64,000 bases of DNA, from NCBI RefSeq assembly GCF_014268755.2, contig NZ_CP077093.1, positions 1,352,001 to 1,416,000 on the forward strand, in the 5' to 3' direction. Below, piece by piece: positions 36,040 to 44,517 of this stretch. Position numbers and translations under genes: made by a program. This DNA is from Pseudomonas vanderleydeniana. GTDB lineage: Bacteria > Pseudomonadota > Gammaproteobacteria > Pseudomonadales > Pseudomonadaceae. How positions within the stretch are numbered: the first letter of the stretch is position 1; every line of letters begins with the position of its first letter. The notes beneath the pieces were generated by a model. That model saw only the letters and a program-made list of their open reading frames with translations. It searched no databases and was not told the DNA's origin.

Positions 36040-38319
36040 ATGAGGTTTACACGGATTCATCTGGCACTCGTTGCCGCGAGCATGGGCCACGGCGTGGCCA
36101 TGGCGGACACCAGCGGCACCGACGTCGGCGTGATCGGCGTACAGGGCAAGGCGACCGCCGGCGGCGGCTACATGGTCCAGGAGGACAGCATCAAGGGGCG
36201 TTCCACCGTGACCAAGGAGGCGCTGGACAAGCAGACCGCCACTGGCAACGCCATCGACAAGCTCAAGTACACCCCGGGGCTGAACATCTCCAGCGAGGAC
36301 GCCACGGGCCTGGGCAGCTTCCGCTTCACCATGCGCGGCCTGAACTCCGACCAGGTCGGCATGTCCATCGACGGCATGCCGATCAACGACTCCGGCAACT
36401 ACGCGCTGTACGCCAACCTGCTGGGCGACCCGGAGAACATCGAGCAGATCTTCGTCACCCAGGGCTCGTCCGAGGCCGATGGCCCGCACATCGGCTCCAG
36501 CGGGGGCAACATCGGCGTGGTGACCATTCGCCCGACCAAGGAAACCGGTGCGTTCGTCAAGCAAGTGGTTGGCAGCCACGCCACCACCAAGACCTTCGCC
36601 CGCCTCAACACCGGTGAAGTCAACGGCCTGAGCAACTGGCTGTCGGTCTCCCATACCGAAGGCCAGAAGTGGCGCGGTGGCGGTGCCGAGCGCGCCGACA
36701 AGGTCGAGTGGAACAGCTTCTTCGACATGGGCGGCGGCAACACCGCGAACCTGATCCTCAAGTACCACGAGCAGGAAAACACCAGCTACAGCCAGTTGAC
36801 CAAGGCGCAGTTCCAGCAGTACGGGCGCAGCTACGATCCCTATCCGCAGACTCCGGCCCTGGGCAGCAACGGCAAGATCAACAGCTACTACGGCCTGGCG
36901 CTGAACCCGTTCCAGACCTTCACCGGCGTGCTCAACACCCAGTTCAAGCTGGCCGACAACCTCGCCCTCTCGGTGATCCCGTACTACTACTGGGGTAACG
37001 GCAGCGGTGTCGGCAGTTCGGCCTATGCGTTGAACAGCGGTTCGAACGCCGGCGGTGTCTTCGACCTGAGCAACCTGCCGACGGGCGCCCAGTACAACGC
37101 CGACGGCACGCCGAACAACGGCGTGTACTACCGGCCTTCACGGACCCAGACCTGGCGTCCGGGCATCACCACCAAACTGAACTGGGACCTGGGCGACCAC
37201 AGCCTGCAGTTCGGCTACTGGTACGAGCGTGCCCGCCAGAGCCAGACCCAGCCGTTCATCCGTCTCAAGTCCAACGGCAAGCCGGAGAGCATCTGGCCGG
37301 ATTCGGACTATGTGGTCGATGCCAACGGCAACACCGTGCAGGGGCGCGACCGTTTCACCGTGACCCCGGCGCAGAAGGTCTGGGCCCAGGACACCTGGTA
37401 CTTCACCCCGGACTGGACCCTGGTCGCGGGCCTGGCCTACATGAACGTCAAGCGTGACGGCACCAACCACGGCAGCCTCACCGAACAGCCGGAAAAACGC
37501 AGCCAGACCTACACCAAGCTGCTGCCCAACGCCGGACTGAAGTACCAGCTCGACGAGCATGACCAACTGTTCTACAGCCTGTCGCGCAACATGCGCGTGC
37601 CGCAGAACTACGTGCTGTACGACAAGGGCGCCGGCTCCATCGACGCCAAGCCGGAAACCAGCTGGAACCACGAACTGGGCTGGCGCTACACCAAGGACGA
37701 CATGACCGTCGCCGCGACCCTGTTCTACATGCAGTTCGAGAACCGCCAGGTGTCGTCCAAGGACATCAACGGCGACTTCGCCGACATCAACGCCGGCAAC
37801 GTCGACAACAAGGGCCTGGAACTGGAGTGGAGCGGCCTGCTGCCCCATCACTTCAACTTCTACACCTCGTACACCTACACCCGTGCCGAGCAGAAGGACG
37901 ACCTGACCGTCTACAACGCCGGCAAGGCGATCCTGCTGCCAACCGCCGGCAAGCAGTTCGCCAACGTGCCGAAGAACATGCTGGCCGCCAACATCGGTTA
38001 TGACGACGGCCTGTTCTACGGCACCTTCGGCGGCAAGTACACCAGCAAGCTGTACGGCGACCTGACCAACGACGAGGCGATCTCCGGGCGCACCGTGTTC
38101 AACCTCGGTGCCGGTATCTACCTGCCGGTCGACAAGAAAGTGGTCAAGGACGCGACCCTGCGCCTGAACGTCGACAACCTGTTCGACAAGAAGTACCTGG
38201 ACGGCGTGTACACCACCAAGACCAACTCGGCGACCTACGGCGGTTTCCGCGATGGCGACCCGGCCTACATCGTCGGCCTGGACCGCACCGTGACCGTCTC
38301 GCTGGAGGCGAATTTCTGA
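36040..38319 (+). CDS. TonB-dependent outer-membrane receptor
   Basis: 759 residues with a signal peptide ending near GVAMA-DTS. The plug domain (about 45-165) has GLNSDQVGMSIDGMPINDSG and the barrel ends in the outer-membrane sorting signal VSLEANF. A TonB-box-like VGVIGV follows the signal peptide. There is no N-terminal signalling domain, so it is a transporter without its own ECF sigma circuit. The start is the ATG at 36040; AGGAA lies upstream. The substrate is unknown; the nearby phoD and phospholipase-like gene hint at phosphorylated compounds. Confidence 0.93.
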   Translation: MRFTRIHLALVAASMGHGVAMADTSGTDVGVIGVQGKATAGGGYMVQEDSIKGRSTVTKEALDKQTATGNAIDKLKYTPGLNISSEDATGLGSFRFTMRGLNSDQVGMSIDGMPINDSGNYALYANLLGDPENIEQIFVTQGSSEADGPHIGSSGGNIGVVTIRPTKETGAFVKQVVGSHATTKTFARLNTGEVNGLSNWLSVSHTEGQKWRGGGAERADKVEWNSFFDMGGGNTANLILKYHEQENTSYSQLTKAQFQQYGRSYDPYPQTPALGSNGKINSYYGLALNPFQTFTGVLNTQFKLADNLALSVIPYYYWGNGSGVGSSAYALNSGSNAGGVFDLSNLPTGAQYNADGTPNNGVYYRPSRTQTWRPGITTKLNWDLGDHSLQFGYWYERARQSQTQPFIRLKSNGKPESIWPDSDYVVDANGNTVQGRDRFTVTPAQKVWAQDTWYFTPDWTLVAGLAYMNVKRDGTNHGSLTEQPEKRSQTYTKLLPNAGLKYQLDEHDQLFYSLSRNMRVPQNYVLYDKGAGSIDAKPETSWNHELGWRYTKDDMTVAATLFYMQFENRQVSSKDINGDFADINAGNVDNKGLELEWSGLLPHHFNFYTSYTYTRAEQKDDLTVYNAGKAILLPTAGKQFANVPKNMLAANIGYDDGLFYGTFGGKYTSKLYGDLTNDEAISGRTVFNLGAGIYLPVDKKVVKDATLRLNVDNLFDKKYLDGVYTTKTNSATYGGFRDGDPAYIVGLDRTVTVSLEANF

Positions 38320-38353
38320 TGTCTGTCCCATCCGCTACAGAGGTAACCCGCTA

Positions 38354-39001
38354 ATGGACATGAACACGCTTCACGAGATCACGTTCTATGTGATGTACGC
38401 CGCCCTGGCGATCGCGATCTTCATCGCCATCGAGCGCGCCATCTACTTCGCCTACGTCCGGCGCCAGGCCCGGGGGCTGATGGAAGCCCTGGGCTCGCAT
38501 GTGCACAGCGACAAGGACCTGCCACAGGAACTGACCCGTCGTGACAGCCTGCCGCTGGACATGGCCTGTGCCGTGCTGGCGCAGAAGGCCAAGCATGGGC
38601 CGCGCAAGGACCTGGACGACGTGATCGACACCCAGTACCTGGCCAGTCGGGCGCCGCTGGCCCGCAGCCTGTGGATCATCGAGACCATCACCACGGCGGC
38701 GCCGCTGCTGGGGCTGCTCGGGACTATCCTGGGCATCATCGACACCTTCAAGGCCCTGGCCAGTGCCGGCGTGTCCGATCCGGGGCAGATCTCCGGTGGT
38801 ATCGGTACGGCGCTGTTCGCCACCGGGTTGGGGATCGCCATCGCGCTGTTCTGCGTGGTGTTCCACAACTTCTTCCAGGACAGCCTGGAACGCATCAACG
38901 ACCAGCTCAAGATGCTGCTGATCCGCGCCGCGACCGGTGCCCGGGTGCAGGGTGAGGTGCCGCATCGCGCCACCAGTCCGGCGCAGTTGCACACGGCCTG
39001 A
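38354..39001 (+). CDS. exbB: TonB-system proton channel protein ExbB (MotA/TolQ/ExbB family)
   Basis: 215 residues with three transmembrane helices (about 7-28, 103-128 and 150-172). The family block APLLGLLGTILGIIDTFKAL and the glycine-rich GGIGTALFATGLGIAIAL are present. It forms the pentameric channel around ExbD. It lies 34 bp after the receptor gene and closes the operon. A REPIN lies between it and the next gene. Confidence 0.93.
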   Translation: MDMNTLHEITFYVMYAALAIAIFIAIERAIYFAYVRRQARGLMEALGSHVHSDKDLPQELTRRDSLPLDMACAVLAQKAKHGPRKDLDDVIDTQYLASRAPLARSLWIIETITTAAPLLGLLGTILGIIDTFKALASAGVSDPGQISGGIGTALFATGLGIAIALFCVVFHNFFQDSLERINDQLKMLLIRAATGARVQGEVPHRATSPAQLHTA

Positions 39002-39046
39002 GCCATCTGGCCCTGTGCCCGGACCCTGGGGCTGGGCTAGGGTTTT

Positions 39047-39193
39047 TGTGGTGAGCGGGCTTGCCCGCGCTGGGGGGCAACGCCCCCCAGGAATCAGCAC
39101 AGCCGGGGTCTCAGTCAGGTCGCGGTATCCGGTTCTGCGGCTGCTGTGCAGCCGAGAGCGGCGCTGCGGCGTGCCGACAAGCCCGCTCGCCAC
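39047..39193. repeat. REPIN (inverted pair of REP sequences)
   Basis: TGGTGAGCGGGCTTGCCCGC at about 39049-39068 is matched in inverse orientation by GACAAGCCCGCTCGCCAC at 39176-39193, the typical Pseudomonas REP doublet. A hairpin GGGGGGCAACGCCCCCC sits at 39072-39088. Such elements are moved by RAYT transposases encoded elsewhere and can stabilise upstream mRNA ends. Confidence 0.85.
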
Positions 39194-39225
39194 CCGTTGT
39201 TTTTATCTTCCGATACGAGAGATCC

Positions 39226-40464
39226 ATGTCCCTCATCCCAACGTTTCACGCGACACGCCTGCGCGTCGCTCTGGCCGCCGCGCTCGGCCTGCTGCTCAGT
39301 CCGCTGGCCCAGGCGGATTTCTCCATTCCCGGTATCGAGCTGGTGCACACCGTGCCCGTGGCAACCGAACTCGATACCCCTGACCTTCGCCAGCCCGGCC
39401 CGGTCTGGATCGAACTGTTCGATGGGGCCAAGAGCCGCATCGATATCGGCCAGTTCTATGCCGCCGACCATCCCGGTTCGGTGATGGACAAGGTCATCGA
39501 AAGCCTTGAGGCTGCCGGCAAGCGCGGGGTGAAGATCCGCTTCCTGCTGGAAGAGAAGGGCCTGAAGCTCTCCGACCAGGCCACCCTGGAACGGCTGCGC
39601 AAGATCCCCAACCTGACGTTCCGTGTGCTGCCCTATGCCCGCGTGGGCGGGGGCATCATCCACGCCAAGTACCTGGTGGTCGATGGCCGGCAGGCCTTCG
39701 TCGGCAGCCAGAACTTCGACTGGCGCTCCCTCGAGCACATTCACGAGACCGGCCTGCGGATCAGCGACGAAACCATCGTTGGCCAGGTCCAGGCAATATT
39801 CGATCAGGACTGGAACGCCCAGGCCGCGCTGACCCAGAACAAGCCGGTGCCATTGCCCAAACCCGGCAAGGAGCCGGGGCGTGGCGGCAACTACCTGGTC
39901 GCCAGTCCACAGCGCTATAACCCGGCGGGCGTCGGCGACTCACAGCAGGAACTGCCACGCCTGCTGGCCGAGGCCCAGCATGAAGTACGGGTGCAATTGC
40001 TCGACTATGCGCCGCTGTCCTACGGTCCGGACAAGACTCGTCCGTATTACCCGGTGATCGACAACGCGATTCGTGCGGCGGCGGCACGGGGCGTTTCGAT
40101 CAAGCTGATGGTTTCCGACTGGAACACCGGCGCGCCGGAAGTCGCCTACCTCAAAAGCCTGGCGGTGTTGCCGAATGTCCAGGTCAAGATCGTCACCTTG
40201 CCCCAGGATCCTCAGGGTTTCATCCCCTATGCGCGGGTTATCCACAGTAAGACCATGGAGATCGACGGGCAGGTGGCCTGGGTCGGTACCAGCAATTGGC
40301 TGGGCGGCTACCTCGACAACTCGCGCAACCTCGAAGTGGTGATGCACGACCAGGCAATGGCCGAACGGATCGGCGCCTTGCACGAGCAGTTGTGGGATGG
40401 ACCCTATGCCTGGCCGCTGGATGTGGCCCGGGATTATCCACAGCCGCATCCGGGCACGCCCTGA
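39226..40464 (+). CDS. Secreted phospholipase D-like protein
   Basis: 412 residues from the ATG at 39226, which places a Sec signal peptide (VALAAALGLLLSPLAQA) at the N terminus. Two HKD motifs are present, HAKYLVVDGRQAF and HSKTMEIDGQVAW, each followed by the VGS/VGT-N-F/W block. This two-lobed arrangement is typical of PLD phosphodiesterases. The substrate may be a phospholipid or another phosphodiester. Its proximity to phoD and the TonB locus suggests phosphate scavenging, by inference. Confidence 0.9.
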   Translation: MSLIPTFHATRLRVALAAALGLLLSPLAQADFSIPGIELVHTVPVATELDTPDLRQPGPVWIELFDGAKSRIDIGQFYAADHPGSVMDKVIESLEAAGKRGVKIRFLLEEKGLKLSDQATLERLRKIPNLTFRVLPYARVGGGIIHAKYLVVDGRQAFVGSQNFDWRSLEHIHETGLRISDETIVGQVQAIFDQDWNAQAALTQNKPVPLPKPGKEPGRGGNYLVASPQRYNPAGVGDSQQELPRLLAEAQHEVRVQLLDYAPLSYGPDKTRPYYPVIDNAIRAAAARGVSIKLMVSDWNTGAPEVAYLKSLAVLPNVQVKIVTLPQDPQGFIPYARVIHSKTMEIDGQVAWVGTSNWLGGYLDNSRNLEVVMHDQAMAERIGALHEQLWDGPYAWPLDVARDYPQPHPGTP

Positions 40465-40497
40465 ACCGTGCGATGCCGTTCTCACAAGGAGTGAACC

Positions 40498-40959
40498 ATG
40501 CTGAAACCGTCACCGTTGATCAGAACCGCAACCCCTGAGGATGCGCCGGCCATCGAGGTCTTGTATCGCCAGTTGGTTGGCAACGGTGAGGTTCGAGTGC
40601 TGCCCGAGCGTTTGGCACAGTTGGCTCGTGATCCGCACACCGAACTGTTCGTTGCCGAGTTGGAGGGTCAGGTCCGTGCCACGGCGCTGCTGTCGCTGTG
40701 CAGCGATGCGATGTTCGGTTTCCAGCCTTTCGCCGTGCTGGAGAATGTCGTGGTCGACGAGCAGGTGCGGGGAACTGGTGTCGGCAGTGCTCTGCTGGTC
40801 GCTGTCGAGGCGTTCTGCCTGCGGACGGATTGTTCGAAGATCATGCTGCTCAGTTCCATCGGGCGTGAGCCAGCCCATCGATTCTTCCAGCGAGCGAGGT
40901 TCGTCGGTGATGCCAAGCGTGGCTTCGTGAAGTATCGACGGGCCTTTCAGTCATCCTGA
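40498..40959 (+). CDS. GNAT family N-acetyltransferase
   Basis: 153 residues of acetyltransferase_1 type. LENVVVDEQVRGTGVGSALLVAVEAFC contains the acetyl-CoA pyrophosphate loop and SSIGREPAHRFFQRARF the usual C-terminal part. AAGGAG lies eight bases before the ATG. The substrate is unknown. It follows the phospholipase-like gene by 33 bp and could be co-transcribed. Confidence 0.88.
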   Translation: MLKPSPLIRTATPEDAPAIEVLYRQLVGNGEVRVLPERLAQLARDPHTELFVAELEGQVRATALLSLCSDAMFGFQPFAVLENVVVDEQVRGTGVGSALLVAVEAFCLRTDCSKIMLLSSIGREPAHRFFQRARFVGDAKRGFVKYRRAFQSS

Positions 40960-40990
40960 TGTCGTGGGGCATGGCCTCGTACAAAGAAAA

Positions 40991-41012
40991 AAGGGGACCT
41001 TTCGGTCCCCTT
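40991..41012 (-). terminator. Terminator of the amino acid permease gene
   Basis: AAGGGGACC and GGTCCCCTT pair around TTTC. On the minus strand a run of T follows, so it terminates the permease gene and may also stop the converging GNAT transcript. Confidence 0.85.
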
Positions 41013-41029
41013 GTCATCCAGCTCAGTGA

Positions 41030-42427
41030 TCAGGCCGTGCGGGCTGTGCCCTTGGCCACGCGCAGGCGGTACAGCCCGTAGATGAACAGAACCCATGCCG
41101 GCATCACGTAGACCGACACGGCGATCCCCGGGATCATCAGCATCACGCCGAGGATCAGCGCGACGAAAGCCAGGCACAGGTAGTTGCTGAACGGGGTCCA
41201 GAACGCCTTGAAGCCCGGTACCACGCCTTGCTGCTCCATGGCCTTGCGGAATTTCAGGTGGGTCAGGCTGATCACGATCCAGTTGATGATCAGCGCCGCC
41301 ACCACCAGCGCCATCAGCAGTTCCAGCGCTTCATGGGGCGCGACGTAGTTGACCACCACGCAGAGCAGGGTGACCAGCGCCGAGACGCCGATGGCACGAA
41401 CCGGCACGCCCTGCCTGTTCAGCTTCAGCAGCGACTTCGGCGCATCGCCTTGCTCGGCCAGGCCGAACAGCATGCGGCTGTTGCAGTACACGCCGCTGTT
41501 GTACACCGACAGGGCGGCGGTCAGGACCACCACGTTGAGGATCTGTGCCGCAGTGTCGCTGCCGATCAGGGCGAAGATCTGCACGAATGGGCTGCCGCTG
41601 TAGGCGTCGCCGGAAGCGCCGAGGGTGACCAGCAACTGGTCCCACGGGTACAGCGACAGCAGCACGGTCAGCGCGCCGACGTAGAAAATCAGGATACGCA
41701 GGACCACCTGGTTGATCGCCTTGGGGATCACCTTGCGTGGCTCGCTGGCCTCGGCGGCGGTGATGCCCACCAGTTCCAGGCCACCGAACGAGAACATGAT
41801 GAAACACAGCGCCATCAGCAGGCCGCTGACGCCGTTGGGGAAGAAACCGCCATGGCTCCACAGGTTGCTGACGGTGGCCTGCGGGCCGCCGACACCACTG
41901 ACCAGCAGGTAGACACCGAGGGCGATCATGCCGAGGATCGCCACCACCTTGATGATCGCGAACCAGAACTCGGCTTCACCGAAGGTCTTCACGTTGGTCA
42001 GGTTGATCAGGTTGACCAGCACGAAGAACACCGCCGCGCTGACCCAGGACGGCACGTCGGGCCACCAGAACTGCACGTACTTGCCCACGGCCGTCAGTTC
42101 GGCCATGCCCACCAGCACGTACAGCACCCAGTAGTTCCAGCCGCAGAGAAAGCCCGCGTAGCCACCCCAATACTTGTGGGCGAAGTGGCTGAAGGAGCCG
42201 GCTACAGGCTCCTCGACGATCATTTCACCCAGCTGGCGCATGATCAGGAAAGCGATGAAACCGCAGATCGCGTAGCCCAGGATCATCGCCGGGCCTGCGG
42301 ACTTGAGCACCCCGGCAGAGCCGAGGAACAGCCCGGTACCGATCGCCCCACCGAGGGAGATCAGCTGGATATGGCGGTTTTTCAGGCCGCGCTTGAGCAA
42401 ACCCGGTGTCAGGTTTTCACCCGTCAT
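41030..42427 (-). CDS. aroP: Amino acid permease, AroP/PheP-like (APC superfamily)
   Basis: 465 residues with twelve transmembrane helices. The N terminus LKRGLKNRHIQLISLGGAIGTGLFLGS is the signature of the amino acid transporter family, and GGLELVGITAAEASEPRKVIPKAINQV is the conserved loop after helix 6. The overall pattern fits aromatic amino acid:proton symporters. The exact substrate cannot be fixed from sequence reading. It is monocistronic with its own terminator. Confidence 0.85.
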   Translation of the reverse strand: MTGENLTPGLLKRGLKNRHIQLISLGGAIGTGLFLGSAGVLKSAGPAMILGYAICGFIAFLIMRQLGEMIVEEPVAGSFSHFAHKYWGGYAGFLCGWNYWVLYVLVGMAELTAVGKYVQFWWPDVPSWVSAAVFFVLVNLINLTNVKTFGEAEFWFAIIKVVAILGMIALGVYLLVSGVGGPQATVSNLWSHGGFFPNGVSGLLMALCFIMFSFGGLELVGITAAEASEPRKVIPKAINQVVLRILIFYVGALTVLLSLYPWDQLLVTLGASGDAYSGSPFVQIFALIGSDTAAQILNVVVLTAALSVYNSGVYCNSRMLFGLAEQGDAPKSLLKLNRQGVPVRAIGVSALVTLLCVVVNYVAPHEALELLMALVVAALIINWIVISLTHLKFRKAMEQQGVVPGFKAFWTPFSNYLCLAFVALILGVMLMIPGIAVSVYVMPAWVLFIYGLYRLRVAKGTARTA

Positions 42428-42796
42428 TGCTTCACCTTCTCTAGTTTTTCTTCTCAGCGGGGCCCTGACTGGATCAGATCTGCAACCGATACTGAGTGCT
42501 CGACATAAGCGGCGTGGATATTAAATCCCGAAGATGGGGGGCTCAAGTATTACGCGGGGTTGCGGGCAAATTAGGCATGGATTGGGACGTTTCCGACAGC
42601 CAGGTGCTGTGGGCATTGAAGGTATTGGCGACATCGACAGCGGATTTGGGCCAATTTCGTGAAAACTGCCTGTGTCGTCAGCTTTCGCCGGCTGTGATCG
42701 CGTACGTCGCTATTATCGTGCTTTCGCTTGATCGAGCAGGTGGCTGTCATATAGTTTTATCAAAATCGGCATAAACACGCACAATCAGGCGAAATC
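42428..42796. other. Intergenic region between aroP and the deoR-type gene
   Basis: About 370 bp holding the divergent promoters of the permease and the regulator. No RNA gene, repeat or known operator was recognised. AT-rich sequence at about 42705-42775 is the likely promoter of the downstream regulator. Confidence 0.4.
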
Positions 42797-43582
42797 ATGC
42801 AAAACCTTCATTCCCCTTCCGAGCTGCCTCATGTGCGGCGGCAGAAGATCCTGCTGTTGCTGGAGCGCGATGGCAAGGTCATGGCCTCGGAGCTGAGCCA
42901 GCATTTCGCGGTGTCGGAAGACACTATCCGCCGTGACCTGGCCGAGCTGTCCCAGGCTGGCCTGTTGCAACGGGTCCATGGGGGCGCCTTGCCGCGCCCC
43001 AAGGATACCGGCAAGGACTATTTCACCCGGATCGCCGAGACCAATGAGGTGAAACGGCACCTGGCCGAACTGGCGGCACGGCGGATCGGCCAGGGGCAGA
43101 TCGTCCTGTTCGACTCGGGCAGTACCACCTTGCAGATCGCCCAGTCACTGCCGACGGGCCTGTCCTTCACCGCCGTGACCTGTTCGCCGATGATTGCCAT
43201 GACCCTCGCCGAACACCAGGGCGTGACGGTGATCCTCGCGGGCGGCACGCTGAACCCGGCGACCATGGCGGTGGGGGGCCACGAAGCGGTGCGGTTGATC
43301 CAGGGGATCAAGGCGGACCTGTTGTTTACCGGGGTCTGTGCGATCCATCCGCAGGTCGGTATCAGTTGTTCGCGCTACGAGGAGCTGGCGGTGAAGCAGG
43401 CGCTGCTCGACAGCGCCTCCCATGTGGTGGCCGTGAGCACCGCCGACAAGCTCGGCGCGGTGGAGCCGTTTGTGGTGGGGCCGTGCACACGGTTGCAGAC
43501 GATGTTCACCGAGCAGCAGGTGATGGGCGATATCGAGGCTTATCGGCGCCTGGGGATCGAAGTGGTGCAGGCGCAGATCTGA
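42797..43582 (+). CDS. DeoR/GlpR family transcriptional regulator
   Basis: 261 residues. The N-terminal DeoR helix-turn-helix (about 12-70) reads RRQKILLLLERDGKVMASEL and then FAVSEDTIRRDLAELSQAGLLQRVHGGA. The C-terminal effector domain (about 85-245) is of ribose-isomerase-like fold with FDSGSTTLQIAQ and ADLLFTGVCAIHPQVG. Such proteins sense phosphorylated sugars. No sugar operon is adjacent, so the target is unknown. The next gene follows after 101 bp. Confidence 0.92.
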   Translation: MQNLHSPSELPHVRRQKILLLLERDGKVMASELSQHFAVSEDTIRRDLAELSQAGLLQRVHGGALPRPKDTGKDYFTRIAETNEVKRHLAELAARRIGQGQIVLFDSGSTTLQIAQSLPTGLSFTAVTCSPMIAMTLAEHQGVTVILAGGTLNPATMAVGGHEAVRLIQGIKADLLFTGVCAIHPQVGISCSRYEELAVKQALLDSASHVVAVSTADKLGAVEPFVVGPCTRLQTMFTEQQVMGDIEAYRRLGIEVVQAQI

Positions 43583-43683
43583 GCGCTCGTCGTTCCAGCG
43601 CTCGATTTTCGTCTCCGGCAAGGTATGCTGGCTCCTTACCAGCCGCTTTGCATTCCGATGTTCCTGCGAGTCGACAGCGTTCC

Positions 43684-44205
43684 ATGATCACCCACCTTGC
43701 CCTGTTCCTCTGTACCCTCGTCGCGATGGAGGGCGTCGGCTACCTGGCGCACAAGTACGTGATGCATGGCTGGGGCTGGTTCCTGCACCGCTCGCACCAT
43801 GAGCAACACCTGGGGGCTTTCGAGACCAACGATATCTATCTGCTGGTGTTGGCGGCGGTGGCTGTCAGCCTGATCGTGGCCGGTAACAGCGGGCATGATC
43901 CCTTGCAGTGGATCGGTGCCGGCGTGGCAGCCTTCGGGGTCATCTACGTGGTGGTGCATGACGGCATCGTGCATCGCTACTGGCCGTTCCGGCCGCGGCC
44001 CCGCAATCGTTACCTCAAGCGCCTGTATCAGGCGCACCTGCTGCATCATGCGGTGAAGGGGCGCAAGGACAGCGTGTCGTTCGGTTTCCTGTATGCGCCG
44101 CCGTTGCGAACGCTGAAACGGCAGTTGCGCGAGTCGCGGCAGGCCGCGCGGAGTCGGATCGATCGTACCGCCAGCGATGAACGCCGCAGGCGCTTGGATT
44201 TCTAG
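43684..44205 (+). CDS. crtZ: Beta-carotene hydroxylase-type fatty acid hydroxylase superfamily protein
   Basis: 173 residues, membrane-bound di-iron hydroxylase. The histidine clusters of CrtZ are visible: HKYVMH, HRSHHEQH, HDGIVHRY and HLLHHAV. CrtZ adds 3-hydroxyls to beta-ionone rings of carotenoids. No crtB, crtI or crtY is present in the window, so the substrate here is uncertain. The ATG at 43684 follows the deoR-type gene; a longer upstream reading frame from 43366 overlaps that gene and is rejected. Confidence 0.82.
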   Translation: MITHLALFLCTLVAMEGVGYLAHKYVMHGWGWFLHRSHHEQHLGAFETNDIYLLVLAAVAVSLIVAGNSGHDPLQWIGAGVAAFGVIYVVVHDGIVHRYWPFRPRPRNRYLKRLYQAHLLHHAVKGRKDSVSFGFLYAPPLRTLKRQLRESRQAARSRIDRTASDERRRRLDF

Positions 44206-44254
44206 CCCGCCAAGGGAGAATGCCGAGGTATGGCGGCTATCGGTTCGCAGGCGT

Positions 44255-44284
44255 CCCCCTGGCCCGTCTTCACGGGCCAGGGGG
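44255..44284. repeat. Perfect 13-bp inverted repeat with a 4-base loop
   Basis: CCCCCTGGCCCGT and ACGGGCCAGGGGG flank CTTC. It lies between the convergent ends of crtZ and fdsD, so it probably acts as a shared transcription stop or mRNA-end stabiliser. It lacks a T run. Confidence 0.7.
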
Positions 44285-44295
44285 CAAGCCCGCTG

Positions 44296-44517
44296 CTAGG
44301 CTTCCCAACCCGCCCCGCTGACTGCCGCCTGCGCCAGCGGATGCAGCTCGGCGCCCTGGTGCTCGATCTGCCAGGCCAGCAATTCCTTGCGCATGCCGGG
44401 CGTCCAGAACATCTGCAGGTGATTGCGCACGCCGAGCACGGCCTGTTGCGGGTCCGGCTCGCTGGAGAAGTACTGGGCGATCTGGTTGGCCATCTTGATC
44501 AGGTTGTCGGTGCTCAT
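44296..44517 (-). CDS. fdsD: Formate dehydrogenase subunit delta
   Basis: 73 residues, small accessory subunit of NAD-linked molybdenum formate dehydrogenase. It starts MSTDNLIKMANQIAQYF and contains the typical VRNHLQMFWTPGMR block. Its start overlaps the fdsA stop (ATGA at 44517-44514). It is the last gene of fdsGBAD. Confidence 0.92.
   Translation of the reverse strand: MSTDNLIKMANQIAQYFSSEPDPQQAVLGVRNHLQMFWTPGMRKELLAWQIEHQGAELHPLAQAAVSGAGWEA

Noticed and set aside
43366..43683. Upstream extension of the crtZ-type gene
   Set aside because: It overlaps the DeoR-type gene out of frame; the ATG at 43684 gives a family-length protein.
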